Shown piece by piece: positions 1 to 7,249 of a DNA stretch of 20,331 nucleotides. This DNA comes from a virus. The notes beneath the pieces are model-generated. The model ran no database searches, was not told the origin of the DNA, and worked only from the letters and a program-made list of their open reading frames with translations. A program made the translations under genes and the position numbers. How positions within the stretch are numbered: position 1 is the stretch's first letter; every line of letters starts with the position of its first letter. The stretch spans positions 1-20,331 of the IMG/VR virus record IMGVR_UViG_3300027905_000036, one strand, 5' to 3'.

Positions 1-775
1 CGCCGTTCAGGTTCTCGCGGTTGTGGTCGAACTGGCACTCGATCATCTGGGTGAGGCCCTGGGCGTTCCAGATCGCGCCGCCCGCGTTCTTCTGGTCCAG
101 CTGGCAGTCGTGGACGCGTGCGCGGCTGCAGTTGGCACCGGAGAAGATGTCGCTTCCGCCGCTGGCGGACTGCAGGGTCAGGTGGTCGATCTCGACGGTC
201 TCGAGCAGCCCGGCCGGCTGCATATTGAACAGCGCCGACGCCGCGTTCGTGATCGTCGTCGAGCCCCACCCGTCGCCGGTGAGCCGCATGCCGGAGACCG
301 GCGTGAGCGCCGAGCTCGTCTTGTACGTCCCGGCCGGCACGTAGATCGTCCCGCCGCCTGATGGCAGCGCCGCGATCGCCGCGGTGAACGCGGCGGTGGA
401 GTCGGCCACCCCGGTCGGGTCGGCGCCATAGGCGTGGGACAGGACGTTGATCCAGCCCTGGGCGCCCGTATAGAAGTCGCGGGCCGAGGTGCCGTGCACC
501 ACTGCGGCCGTCCCGGAACTGTGCGCCGGCGCGGGTGACCCGTCGTCGCCGCGGACGCAGTTCGCGAACGTGTAGGGCCCGGTGCCGGTCGGTGCCTGGG
601 TGACGGTCACGACTTCCTGGTTCGCGGTGAAGTACTCAAGCAGCAGGGTGTACGGGTAGTACGGCGGGAACCCGGTCACCGAGGCGACCTGGACGGACGC
701 GACGGTTCCCGGCGAGACCGAGCCGAGGCTGGCCGACAGGGTAGTGAGGACCGCGCCGGAGGAGTAGTGCAGCAC
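1..775 (-). CDS. Tailspike/tail fibre with pectate-lyase-type beta-helix (partial, 3' end outside window)
   Basis: This gene starts with GTG at 775, 22 bases after the tape measure stop, behind a strong ribosome site (GGAGGAGG). It stays open to the left edge, giving 258 residues with no stop. Residues 1-100 form a Ser/Thr/Val-rich beta domain that includes CVRGDDGS near 73-80, a style common in virion-attachment N-termini. Residues 115-136 (AYGADPTGVADSTAAF and on) and 140-151 (GGGTIYVPAGTY) are the hallmark opening of the Pectate_lyase_3 / right-handed beta-helix family. The ladder continues with MRLTGDGWGSTTI and ETVEIDHLTL. Such proteins sit at the tail tip, and some degrade surface polysaccharide. 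The fold call is strong. Enzymatic activity cannot be judged because the C-terminal part is missing. It directly follows the tape measure gene, where a distal tail protein would normally be expected. Confidence 0.85.
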   Translation of the reverse strand, partial: MLHYSSGAVLTTLSASLGSVSPGTVASVQVASVTGFPPYYPYTLLLEYFTANQEVVTVTQAPTGTGPYTFANCVRGDDGSPAPAHSSGTAAVVHGTSARDFYTGAQGWINVLSHAYGADPTGVADSTAAFTAAIAALPSGGGTIYVPAGTYKTSSALTPVSGMRLTGDGWGSTTITNAASALFNMQPAGLLETVEIDHLTLQSASGGSDIFSGANCSRARVHDCQLDQKNAGGAIWNAQGLTQMIECQFDHNRENLNG

Positions 776-797
776 CGGGCCTCCTCCGTCAGGGTGT

Positions 798-3700
798 TTA
801 CCGGCGGCCGGCGCGGGTTGTGGTCTGCGACGTCGGGTTCCGCTGCTCCAGCTGCAGGACGGCCTTCTGCACGACGGGCTCGAGCATGGTGAGCAGGTGC
901 GCGTCGTTGGCCAGCGCGAACCCGGACGCGAGGTTGAACGGGCCGACGTGGTAGTGGTTCTCGATCGTCACGGTGCCGCCGGAACCGGCTGCGGCGCCGC
1001 TGCGGCCGGCCAGGGCGAAGCCGGCGGCGCCGGCGAGCCGCTTCGCCGCGGCGTCGACGAGCGGCCGGCCGGCGTCCATCCCGCTGGCGAGGCCCTGGGC
1101 GAACATCAGGCCGTGCCAGTGCGCCACGGTGGACTCCGAGTGGATGCCCAGCTCGCGGCGGATCCGGTCGACCATCGCCTTCGCGATCCGCGCCATCAGC
1201 GCCTCGATGGCTTTCTGCTGGTGCTCCAGGCCGGACAGGAATCCCTGCCCGGCGTACTTCCCGCTGTCGTACATCGCGTTCGCGGCCTGCTGCCCGAGCG
1301 CGGTCGCGCCGGCGGTGATCTGCGTCTCGGTCTTGTTCAGCTGCCCGATCTCCGACACCGGGCCGTTGAGGAGCGCTTCGGCGATCTGCATGCCGCTGTC
1401 CGGGCCGGCCTGGATGATCTGGTTGAGCAGGTTCCGGTTCAGGCCGAGGCGGGACAGCCTGCGGATGTCGGCGTTGAATTTCTGGATCTTCGCCAGGTCG
1501 GCCTGCAGCCCGGCTTCCAGGCCCTGGCTGGTGATGACGGAGCCCGAGGGCATGCCGGACACGACGTTCGACAGGCCGGCCCATGAGGTGACCGAGGACG
1601 CGGTGGAGGTCGCGTACTTCTCCGCCGTGGCGATGGTCTTCAGGATCGCGGCCCGCCTGGTGGCGTCGGCCTGGAGCCGCAGGTTGTCCCGCTCGATCCA
1701 GTTCGTCAGGGTGACCGCGGTCCGGTCGGTGATCAGCCCGGCTGTGAGCGCGTCCTTCACCGCCGTGGCCAGCTTGCCCGCAGCGGACCGCACCTGCGAG
1801 GCGGTCCCCTCAAGGCCGACGATGATGCCCTCGCCGACCAGGAGGCCGAGCCGTTCCATGACCTTGGACGGGGAGAAGATGTGCATCACGGAGGAGAACG
1901 CGGACGCGATGCCGTGGCCGATGCCGGTGATGGTGCTCCACAGGCCGCCCAGAGCGGACTTTATGCCGCCGATCAGGCCCCTGACCAGGGCATTTCCGGC
2001 CTGGATCAGGATCGTGCCGAACCCGGACGCGATGTTCTCGATGATGTGCACGATTCCGTGCCAGATCGCGGATGTCGCGTTTGACAGCTCCCGGCCTGCT
2101 TGTGACCATTTGCCCTGGATTATGTCGAGAACGGCACCCACTATATCCAGTATAACACGAATTGTGGTGCTTATGACCGTTGCGACCAGATTCCACGCCA
2201 TTTTCGTGACGCCCCAGACCACATCCCACGCGGCCTTGACCACCCCCACGACCAGGGCAGCCGCGACCCGGACGACGGTCTTGATGATGTCCCAGTCGGC
2301 CTGGATGGCGACGGCGACGAAATCCCAGACCGCCTTCGCTATCTTCATGATCTCGGCGCCGTGCGCCTTCCAGAACGCGGCGAAAACGGCGAGCTGCGCC
2401 TTGATCCAGGCCAGCGGCCCGGTGACGAACCAGTGCACGACGTCGCCCGCGAGCCGGACCGCGTCACGCCAGACGCCGGCGAAGAAATGCGCGACGTCGG
2501 CGACGATCCGGCGGACGAGGGCGCAGTGCTTGTACAGCTCGTACAGGCCCGCGATCAGGGCGATGACCGCGAGGACGACGAGCATGACCGGGTTGGCGTC
2601 CATGGCCACGCTGAGTGCCGCCGTCGCGGTGGCCGCCACTCCCATGGCCACGGCCAGGGACAGGATGAGCCCGGCGAGGATCCGGAGGACCGGGTTGGCC
2701 TGGATGTACGCGAACAGCCGGGCCAGCACGGACAGAACCTTCGTCACGGCGGGCAGCAGGATCTGGCCGAAGGAGATCGCGAGGTTCTGGATCCCGGCGA
2801 GGGCCTCGTGCCACTGCTGCGCCACGGTGGCCTGGGTCTTCTCCCAGGACTTGCCGTAGTCGCCGACGGCCCGGCCGATGTCCTCGTACTTCGCCCGCAG
2901 GTTCGGCAGGTTGGACATCAGCGAGAGCATCGCCTTGTCCGACCGGCCGCCGCCGAAGATCTTCGCCATAACCTCGTCGGCCTGGGAGGCGGACAGCCCG
3001 GCCTTGCGGAACGCGTCCTGGATCTGGGTGAGCGCCACGTAGATGCCGTCAGGCCGCCGCAGGTCCGCGGCGATCTTGTTCGTCGTCAGCCCGGCGGAGA
3101 GCATGACTTCCTGCAGGGTCTTGTTCCGCAGGGTCAGCGTCCCGGTGGTCAGGCCGAGCGCCGACAGGTAGGTGTTCGCCGCCTTGCTGCCCGAGGTGAC
3201 CATGGACAGGCCCATGGTCAGCCGGGTCGACGCGACCTCGGCCGAGTTGCCCCGGTCGGTGAGGTACGCGATCGCGGCGCCCATCGACTGGATGGAGATG
3301 CCCATCGCGGCGCCGGTCGGCGTCCAGTTCTTGATCGACTCGACGAAGTCCTGGAACCGCATGTCGCCCTGGCCGACGATGGCGTTGAGCAGCGCCGACG
3401 TCTTCGCCACCCCGCCGGCGGACACGTCGTAGGCCTTCATCACCGACGACAGGGCGTAGGTGGTGTCCTCGAGGTTCGCGCCGTGGATGCGGGCCAGCTC
3501 CGCGGAGTAGGCAACGACACGGAGGGCCGCGGCGTAGGACAGCCCGGCCGAGATCGGGTGGTACATCGCCTCGGCCATCTGCGTGCCCGAGTAGCCGGCC
3601 CGGTCCCCGAGCTGCAGCAGATCCTGCGAGACCTTCTGCGCCCTGACGCCGACGAGGCCCGCAGCGGTGTACAGGCGCGTGACCTCCGCCTGGAACTTCG

Positions 3701-4145
3701 CGGCTTCGACGACGCTGTACGCCATCCCGGCGGCGATCGCGAGGAACGCGGTCTTCCCGTGGGTGCCGAGCAGCCCGGTGGAAGCGTCAGCCTTCCCGGT
3801 CGCGGCCGCGGCCGCGTCAGCCGAGCCGACCTGGGCGTCCAGGGACGCCGACAGGGCATCAACGGAGCCGATGGCCCGGTCCTGGGATGCGGCCAGCTCG
3901 TTCGTGGCCACGGTCTGGTCATCGATCGCGGTCAGGAGCTGTCCGATGGCGTCGGCAAGCCCGGTGTCCGCCTCAGCGGTGCTGGCCGTGACCCCGGACA
4001 GCCGCGCCGCTGAGTCCGCGACGTCGTTGATCGCCGCGGCGACCCGGTCCAGGCCGCCGAGCATCTCGTCGAGCCCGGCCAGGAAGCTTTCCGCCGAAAG
4101 CGTAAATTCCTGATTCACCGGCGGCAGGAGAGGCGTTGCCCTCAC
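798..4145 (-). CDS. Tail tape measure protein (TMP)
   Basis: This is the largest gene in the window (1115 residues). It lies after the tail chaperones and sets tail length inside the tube. The N-terminal 150 residues are helical and Ala/Asp-rich. The TP901-1-type tape measure core is recognisable at about residues 300-410 (for example GLTTNKIAADLRR and MAKIFGGGRSDKAM). A hydrophobic double segment lies near 483-540 (LAGLILSLAVAMGVAATA, then VMLVVLAVIALIAGLYELY). The typical C-terminal motif FSPSKVMERLGLLVGEGI is near 758, and a related copy, IHSESTVAHWHGLMFAQGL, is near 1000. By the usual rule of about 0.15 nm per residue the tail would be roughly 165 nm; this is inference. The start is uncertain: GTG at 4145 is the longest option, but GTG at 4118 (VNQEFTLSAESF) reads like a natural N-terminus. 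The gene lies 14 bases after the gp10-like gene. Confidence 0.93.
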   Translation of the reverse strand: MRATPLLPPVNQEFTLSAESFLAGLDEMLGGLDRVAAAINDVADSAARLSGVTASTAEADTGLADAIGQLLTAIDDQTVATNELAASQDRAIGSVDALSASLDAQVGSADAAAAATGKADASTGLLGTHGKTAFLAIAAGMAYSVVEAAKFQAEVTRLYTAAGLVGVRAQKVSQDLLQLGDRAGYSGTQMAEAMYHPISAGLSYAAALRVVAYSAELARIHGANLEDTTYALSSVMKAYDVSAGGVAKTSALLNAIVGQGDMRFQDFVESIKNWTPTGAAMGISIQSMGAAIAYLTDRGNSAEVASTRLTMGLSMVTSGSKAANTYLSALGLTTGTLTLRNKTLQEVMLSAGLTTNKIAADLRRPDGIYVALTQIQDAFRKAGLSASQADEVMAKIFGGGRSDKAMLSLMSNLPNLRAKYEDIGRAVGDYGKSWEKTQATVAQQWHEALAGIQNLAISFGQILLPAVTKVLSVLARLFAYIQANPVLRILAGLILSLAVAMGVAATATAALSVAMDANPVMLVVLAVIALIAGLYELYKHCALVRRIVADVAHFFAGVWRDAVRLAGDVVHWFVTGPLAWIKAQLAVFAAFWKAHGAEIMKIAKAVWDFVAVAIQADWDIIKTVVRVAAALVVGVVKAAWDVVWGVTKMAWNLVATVISTTIRVILDIVGAVLDIIQGKWSQAGRELSNATSAIWHGIVHIIENIASGFGTILIQAGNALVRGLIGGIKSALGGLWSTITGIGHGIASAFSSVMHIFSPSKVMERLGLLVGEGIIVGLEGTASQVRSAAGKLATAVKDALTAGLITDRTAVTLTNWIERDNLRLQADATRRAAILKTIATAEKYATSTASSVTSWAGLSNVVSGMPSGSVITSQGLEAGLQADLAKIQKFNADIRRLSRLGLNRNLLNQIIQAGPDSGMQIAEALLNGPVSEIGQLNKTETQITAGATALGQQAANAMYDSGKYAGQGFLSGLEHQQKAIEALMARIAKAMVDRIRRELGIHSESTVAHWHGLMFAQGLASGMDAGRPLVDAAAKRLAGAAGFALAGRSGAAAGSGGTVTIENHYHVGPFNLASGFALANDAHLLTMLEPVVQKAVLQLEQRNPTSQTTTRAGRR

Positions 4146-4159
4146 CCCCGCCGCTGGGC

Positions 4160-4651
4160 TCAGGCTTCGAGTGCGGCCAGGAACGCCTTACCGGTGACCT
4201 TGCCGAACGTCCCGGACTCAATCAGCTTCACCGCAGACGGCCGCATGAACGGCCGGGCCGGGATCGTGACCGACTTGCCGAAGAACCCCGCCGCCGGGTT
4301 GCCGAGCACCGGGAAGTTCTTAGCGGTGATGTCCGGGTACCCGAATTCCTGGACGGTGCCGTAGAACAGGGTCGGCCCCCAGGCCGTCATCGCCCGGCCG
4401 GGTCCCGTCAGCACGGCCGGGGTGCGCTGCACGGACCTGGCCAGGTCACCGGAGATCTTCGCCGGCGGCGACCCTCTCGGCGACGGAGTCGGCGTTCCCA
4501 GCGCGTGGGTGCGCAGCTGGAGCGTCATCTTGACCATCGTCTCGCCCGCACGCCCCGCTGCCGTCGCAGCCGCGACCGGTGCCGTGGTCGCGGCCCTGTC
4601 GCGGATGACGCGGAGCCGGGCCGCTGCGTCCGCGGCTGCGTTGACGGCCAC
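4160..4651 (-). CDS. HK97 gp10-like minor tail/neck protein
   Basis: The protein has 163 residues and starts with GTG behind a GGGAGGGCCG ribosome site, 12 bases after the end of the frameshifted tail chaperone. Residues 1-50 are an Ala-rich helical segment. The diagnostic part is residues 91-140: LFYGTVQEFG (95-104) followed by PARPFMRPS (131-139). This matches the gp10-like family pattern of a Tyr-Gly...EFG stretch and a later PARPF-RPA motif. Proteins of this family normally help join or complete the tail. The family call is fairly strong and the exact role is inferred. Its place is unusual: it sits between the chaperones and the tape measure gene, while gp10-like genes usually lie between the head connectors and the tail tube gene. 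Confidence 0.75.
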   Translation of the reverse strand: MAVNAAADAAARLRVIRDRAATTAPVAAATAAGRAGETMVKMTLQLRTHALGTPTPSPRGSPPAKISGDLARSVQRTPAVLTGPGRAMTAWGPTLFYGTVQEFGYPDITAKNFPVLGNPAAGFFGKSVTIPARPFMRPSAVKLIESGTFGKVTGKAFLAALEA

Positions 4652-4663
4652 CGGCCCTCCCGC

Positions 4664-5286
4664 TCAGCCAGGCGGCCGGTCAGCGTTCTCCTTCGCGATC
4701 CGCCGCTTCACCGACAGGAGATCCAGGCAGAACCGCCTCACGTACGGCGGCGTCTCCTCGGCGAGCTGCCTCCAGGACCAGCCCATCCCCTGCATCAGCT
4801 CGAAGTCGGTCAGCTCGGCCGGGAGAGGCTCGGATCCGGACCAGGTTCCGTCGTAGACGGATTCGGCGACGGCGAGGAGGTGCTCGAAGTACCAGCCGCC
4901 GGGCTCGCGGTCTGCTTCGGTGACATGGCTTTTCCCACCTCATCGACCATCCACGACTTGATCACCGAGGGGAGCTTCGCGACGCTGTCCGCCGTGGCGG
5001 GCAGCGGCAGCAGCGGCTGGTCGTCCTCATCGTCGCTGGTGGCGTCGTACACGTGCCACCCGATGACCAGGCCGGCCAGGACACCGTCCATCGCGCCGAG
5101 CTTCTGCACGGTCGACGCCGAGGCCACGCCGGCGCCATCTTCGCCCACCAGCGCCTCAGCCTCGGGCGGCATGAGCCGGGGAAGGGGCACGGTCTTCGGG
5201 TTGCGGATGATGACCTCTATGTAGTCACCGTCTTCCGCCAGCTCGGGAAACGACTTCTTGATGACCCTGTTCGCGTATCCCGCCAT
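4664..5286 (-). CDS. Tail assembly chaperone, minus-1 frameshift fusion (gpGT analogue)
   Basis: This is the long form, made when ribosomes slip back one base at GGGAAAA (4936 down to 4930). The product is residues 1-119 of the upstream chaperone followed by 88 residues in the minus-1 frame (4930 to 4667, stop TGA at 4664-4666), 207 residues in total. The second part begins SHVTEADREPGGWYFEHL and continues through MQGMGWSWRQLAEETPPYV to a basic end, SVKRRIAKENADRPPG. It has no start signal of its own and looks like a real protein, with codon use like its neighbours. In lambda and many siphophages the G and GT products keep the tape measure soluble and recruit the tube protein. The position between the tail tube and tape measure genes fits this role. 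Confidence 0.88.
4810..5286 (-). CDS. Tail assembly chaperone, unshifted form (gpG analogue)
   Basis: This is the zero-frame product of 158 residues, starting with ATG at 5286 after a GGCGGGAA ribosome site, 43 bases downstream of the tail tube gene. Residues 1-117 form the folded chaperone part (DYIEVIIRNPKTVPLPRL, then MDGVLAGLVIGWHVYD). After the slip codons Gly118-Lys119 the zero-frame tail of 39 residues is low complexity, rich in Ser, Thr and Pro (for example SPSPNPSTTEPGPDPSLSR). It reads like a spacer that is translated only when no slip occurs. The function is by family and position: it should bind the tape measure protein during tail assembly. Confidence 0.85.
   Translation of the reverse strand: MAGYANRVIKKSFPELAEDGDYIEVIIRNPKTVPLPRLMPPEAEALVGEDGAGVASASTVQKLGAMDGVLAGLVIGWHVYDATSDDEDDQPLLPLPATADSVAKLPSVIKSWMVDEVGKAMSPKQTASPAAGTSSTSSPSPNPSTTEPGPDPSLSRPS
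4930..4936 (-). promoter_or_regulatory. Programmed minus-1 ribosomal frameshift site GGGAAAA
   Basis: The minus strand reads G GGA AAA in the zero frame, with GGA as codon 118 and AAA as codon 119. This is a canonical X XXY YYZ heptamer close to the lambda GGGAAAG site. After slippage the next codon is AGC and the frame stays open for 88 codons. No strong downstream stimulatory hairpin stood out by eye; only a short AGCC/GGCT stem lies about 25 bases downstream. Confidence 0.88.
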
Positions 5287-5329
5287 TGTTCTTGTTCCCG
5301 CCTGTAGTTACCTGGATGGTGCGGATACC

Positions 5330-6499
5330 TCAGTACTGGGTGGTGACCCAGTTGGTCAGCGCGACCGATGCTACGCCGCCGTCCGTGGTGTTGCCGATGC
5401 CCGAGAACGCCTGCGCGAGCTGCAGGTACGGCGTCGAGACGTCCTTCTCGCCGGTGGTGTAGCCGGAGCTGGTCATGGTGATGGCCAGGATCTGGCCGCC
5501 GAGCAGCACCGGCTGGGTGAGGGTGTGAACGGTCGGCGACTGGACGTAGGACTTGAAGAGGCTCAGGTCGGCGTCTGACTCGAAGATCGCCTTGTACGTG
5601 CCGTCGATTTCCATCGCCCCGGCGAACAGCTCCCGCGGCGCCTGCGTGCCGTCGGAGGACTGGACGACCTCGAGGGGCCGCTTGAGCGTCAGGTCCGCGG
5701 TGAGTCCCCTGGTGGACGCCGCGCCGGCGTTGGTGACGGTCCAGCCCCAGCCGACCTGCGGCTGCACGCCGGACGCCGCGTAGGCGAACGTGGACTGCAC
5801 CGACGACGGCATGCCGGTGTACTTCGGCGCGAACGTGATGAACGACTTCGGGTCGATCTTGATGCCCAGCTCGGACATGACGCACCCGGCCCAGCCGAGC
5901 TGGTCCACGCCGTCGTCAGTCGTCAGGCTGTAGGTGGGCCAGACGGTGAAGAACGACCGGTTCTGCTTGAACGTGTGCAGCGTCGGGCTGAGCACGGTCC
6001 CGCCGGCCGCGGTGTGGGCGAACTTCGTCGAGTTGCCGCCCGTGCCGCCGCCGACCACCACGGTCGCGGCCGTCCCGATGGTGGTGACCTTCACGTACTC
6101 CAGGTTCGCGCCGGCGGAGTCGGAGATCTGGATGACCGAGCCGGTCGGCACGGTCGCGGTCAGGGTCAGGGAGGTCGCGTTGGCCGCGCTGTTGGACGCC
6201 AGGGTGGTGGACACCCCGGCGGTGACCACATCCGGGCCGATCATGGCGCGGAACCAGTGGCCTGCCAGGTCGGAGTAGCCGTTGACGCCGATGGACCAGT
6301 CGTCCTGCGCCGGGCCCTGGACGAGGCCCTGGAGGATGACGTCGTTGTTCCGGTACGACTCGTCGCGCAGCGGGATGATCGAGTCGACGTATTTGGTGCC
6401 GGTGTTGAACGGGATGGAAACGGTGGGCACCGTGTAGGTGTAGGGGGTGGCTTCCTTGGCGAGGCCGAGTTTGACGAGCCGGGAAAGGATGCCGCTCAT
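5330..6499 (-). CDS. Major tail (tube) protein with inserted beta domain
   Basis: The protein has 389 residues. Its ATG overlaps the stop of the upstream gene (ATGA). The N-terminus (LSRLVKLGLAKEATPYTY, then a Pro-rich VPTVSIPFNTGTKY stretch) is the classic opening of siphovirus tail tube proteins. The C-terminal half (ADLTLKRPLEV, EIDGTYKAIFESDADLSLFK, VLLGGQILAITMTSSGYTT) follows the alternating strand pattern of the tube fold. Residues about 92-168 are a Thr/Ala/Gly-rich beta segment (TSLTLTATVPTGSVIQISD, later GTGGNSTKFAHTAAGG) that looks like a separate domain inserted into the tube protein and probably exposed on the tail surface. The neighbours fit: the chaperones and tape measure gene follow directly. 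Confidence 0.88.
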   Translation of the reverse strand: MSGILSRLVKLGLAKEATPYTYTVPTVSIPFNTGTKYVDSIIPLRDESYRNNDVILQGLVQGPAQDDWSIGVNGYSDLAGHWFRAMIGPDVVTAGVSTTLASNSAANATSLTLTATVPTGSVIQISDSAGANLEYVKVTTIGTAATVVVGGGTGGNSTKFAHTAAGGTVLSPTLHTFKQNRSFFTVWPTYSLTTDDGVDQLGWAGCVMSELGIKIDPKSFITFAPKYTGMPSSVQSTFAYAASGVQPQVGWGWTVTNAGAASTRGLTADLTLKRPLEVVQSSDGTQAPRELFAGAMEIDGTYKAIFESDADLSLFKSYVQSPTVHTLTQPVLLGGQILAITMTSSGYTTGEKDVSTPYLQLAQAFSGIGNTTDGGVASVALTNWVTTQY

Positions 6500-6852
6500 G
6501 CCGTCTCCCCTGCGGGCTTGGTCCCGGCCGGAGTGCCGGTGCTGTCAGGTGCCGGGCTGGCGCCCGGTGGCTTGCCCGGCGCGGCGATGACCGGGACCGG
6601 CTTCGGCGTGCCTGTGCCTGCTGCGGGCGGCGGGTCTTCGCCGCTGCCGGGCGGCGTCCCGGCTGCGGGCTCAGCGGACGGCTCCGGGTAGCCGGTCACC
6701 TCACCGCCCGGCCCGTCGACCGGGACGAAGCCGGTGATGACGCCGTGCCCGGCGCGGTCCCAGCCGGGCCACTCGAACTCCCCGCCCGGGCCGACGCTGA
6801 GGCCGCGGTCGAACAGGTGCAGGACCTCGCCGGAGATGTTGCGGAACCACAC
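6496..6852 (-). CDS. Small structural-module protein with Pro/Gly-rich tail
   Basis: The protein has 118 residues and starts with GTG at 6852 behind an excellent ribosome site (AGGAGGTCAGCC). It ends in an ATGA overlap with the tail tube gene, so the two are translationally coupled. Residues 1-50 look folded (MWFRNISGEVLHLFDRGL, then a Trp-rich GGEFEWPGWDRAG). Residues 55-118 are a disordered, Pro/Gly/Ala/Thr-rich tail (for example PPGSGEDPPPAAGTGTPKP). I do not recognise the family. Its place just before the tube gene suggests a virion or assembly role. The start diverges from the plus-strand gene at 6891 across only 38 bases. Confidence 0.75.
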   Translation of the reverse strand: MWFRNISGEVLHLFDRGLSVGPGGEFEWPGWDRAGHGVITGFVPVDGPGGEVTGYPEPSAEPAAGTPPGSGEDPPPAAGTGTPKPVPVIAAPGKPPGASPAPDSTGTPAGTKPAGETA

Positions 6853-6890
6853 GGCTGACCTCCTGGCGTGGTGGGTGGGAGACTGGCGGG

Positions 6891-7097
6891 ATGATGCGCA
6901 GAAAGGCCCGGCCGATCGGCTGGAACGTCTACGTGGAGCGCGGCGACCAGTGGGGTCCCGTCATAGGCTCATCGGCCGAGTTCGCGGGCTTCGTTGCGCG
7001 CCGCCTCTGGCGTGACCGGCTGCCATTCGCCAGACGATCGTCAGCGCGGACGCCGGGTGAGGCTGCGAGCGTCGTGAGCGCCGGACTGCGGCGATGA
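6891..7097 (+). CDS. Small basic protein of unknown function, first gene of plus-strand island 1
   Basis: The protein has 68 residues and starts ATG ATG (either Met possible) after a GGGAG site. It lies on the strand opposite to the late operon. The sequence has a well-formed first half (PIGWNVYVERGDQWGPVIG, then SAEFAGFVARRLWRDR) and an Arg/Ala/Ser-rich second half. I do not recognise it. It is coupled to the next gene by an ATGA overlap at 7094-7097, and that coupling is the main reason to treat it as real. It diverges from the minus-strand gene that starts at 6852. No clear sigma70-type promoter is visible in the 38-base gap, so transcription may begin inside the opposite gene. Confidence 0.6.
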   Translation: MMRRKARPIGWNVYVERGDQWGPVIGSSAEFAGFVARRLWRDRLPFARRSSARTPGEAASVVSAGLRR

Positions 7098-7249
7098 CCA
7101 TGAGCCGCGTCATCTGCCGCGTCCTGGGCCACAGACAGGCCGTCCGGGGCGGCTACGAGGAGCGCTGGTACGGCCCTGGCTGGATACCGGAGCCCTGCTG
7201 CGCCCGGTGCGGGCTGCCGCTCGGACCCAGGCCCTTCCTCACCCGTTGA
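7094..7249 (+). CDS. Small zinc-ribbon protein, DUF1660-like, plus-strand island 1
   Basis: The protein has 51 residues, and its ATG lies inside the stop of the preceding gene (ATGA). The N-terminal VICRVLGHR and the C-terminal CCARCGLPLG give the pattern C8-x4-H13 ... C35/C36-x2-C39-G. This is the layout of short phage proteins with a C..LGH start and a CxRCG end (the DUF1660-type arrangement, from memory). The ligands suggest one bound zinc. The partner and role are unknown. The 3' end overlaps by 11 bases, tail to tail, with the minus-strand gene that ends at 7239. An internal ATG at 7100 is an alternative start. Confidence 0.62.
   Translation: MTMSRVICRVLGHRQAVRGGYEERWYGPGWIPEPCCARCGLPLGPRPFLTR

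Noticed and set aside
2361-4013. Long plus-strand open frame opposite the tape measure gene
   Set aside because: It is antisense to the tape measure protein, with Arg/Gly/Asp-rich composition and no recognisable domain or start signal.
4680-4943. Minus-strand 87-codon frame starting MRWEKPCHRSRPRARR in the chaperone region
   Set aside because: It is Arg-rich shadow sequence in the third frame. The real second chaperone part is in the minus-1 frame reached by slippage.
4136-5224. Plus-strand frame of 362 codons opposite the chaperone and gp10-like genes
   Set aside because: It covers the frameshift region and two good minus-strand genes, has no ribosome site, and shows shadow-type composition.
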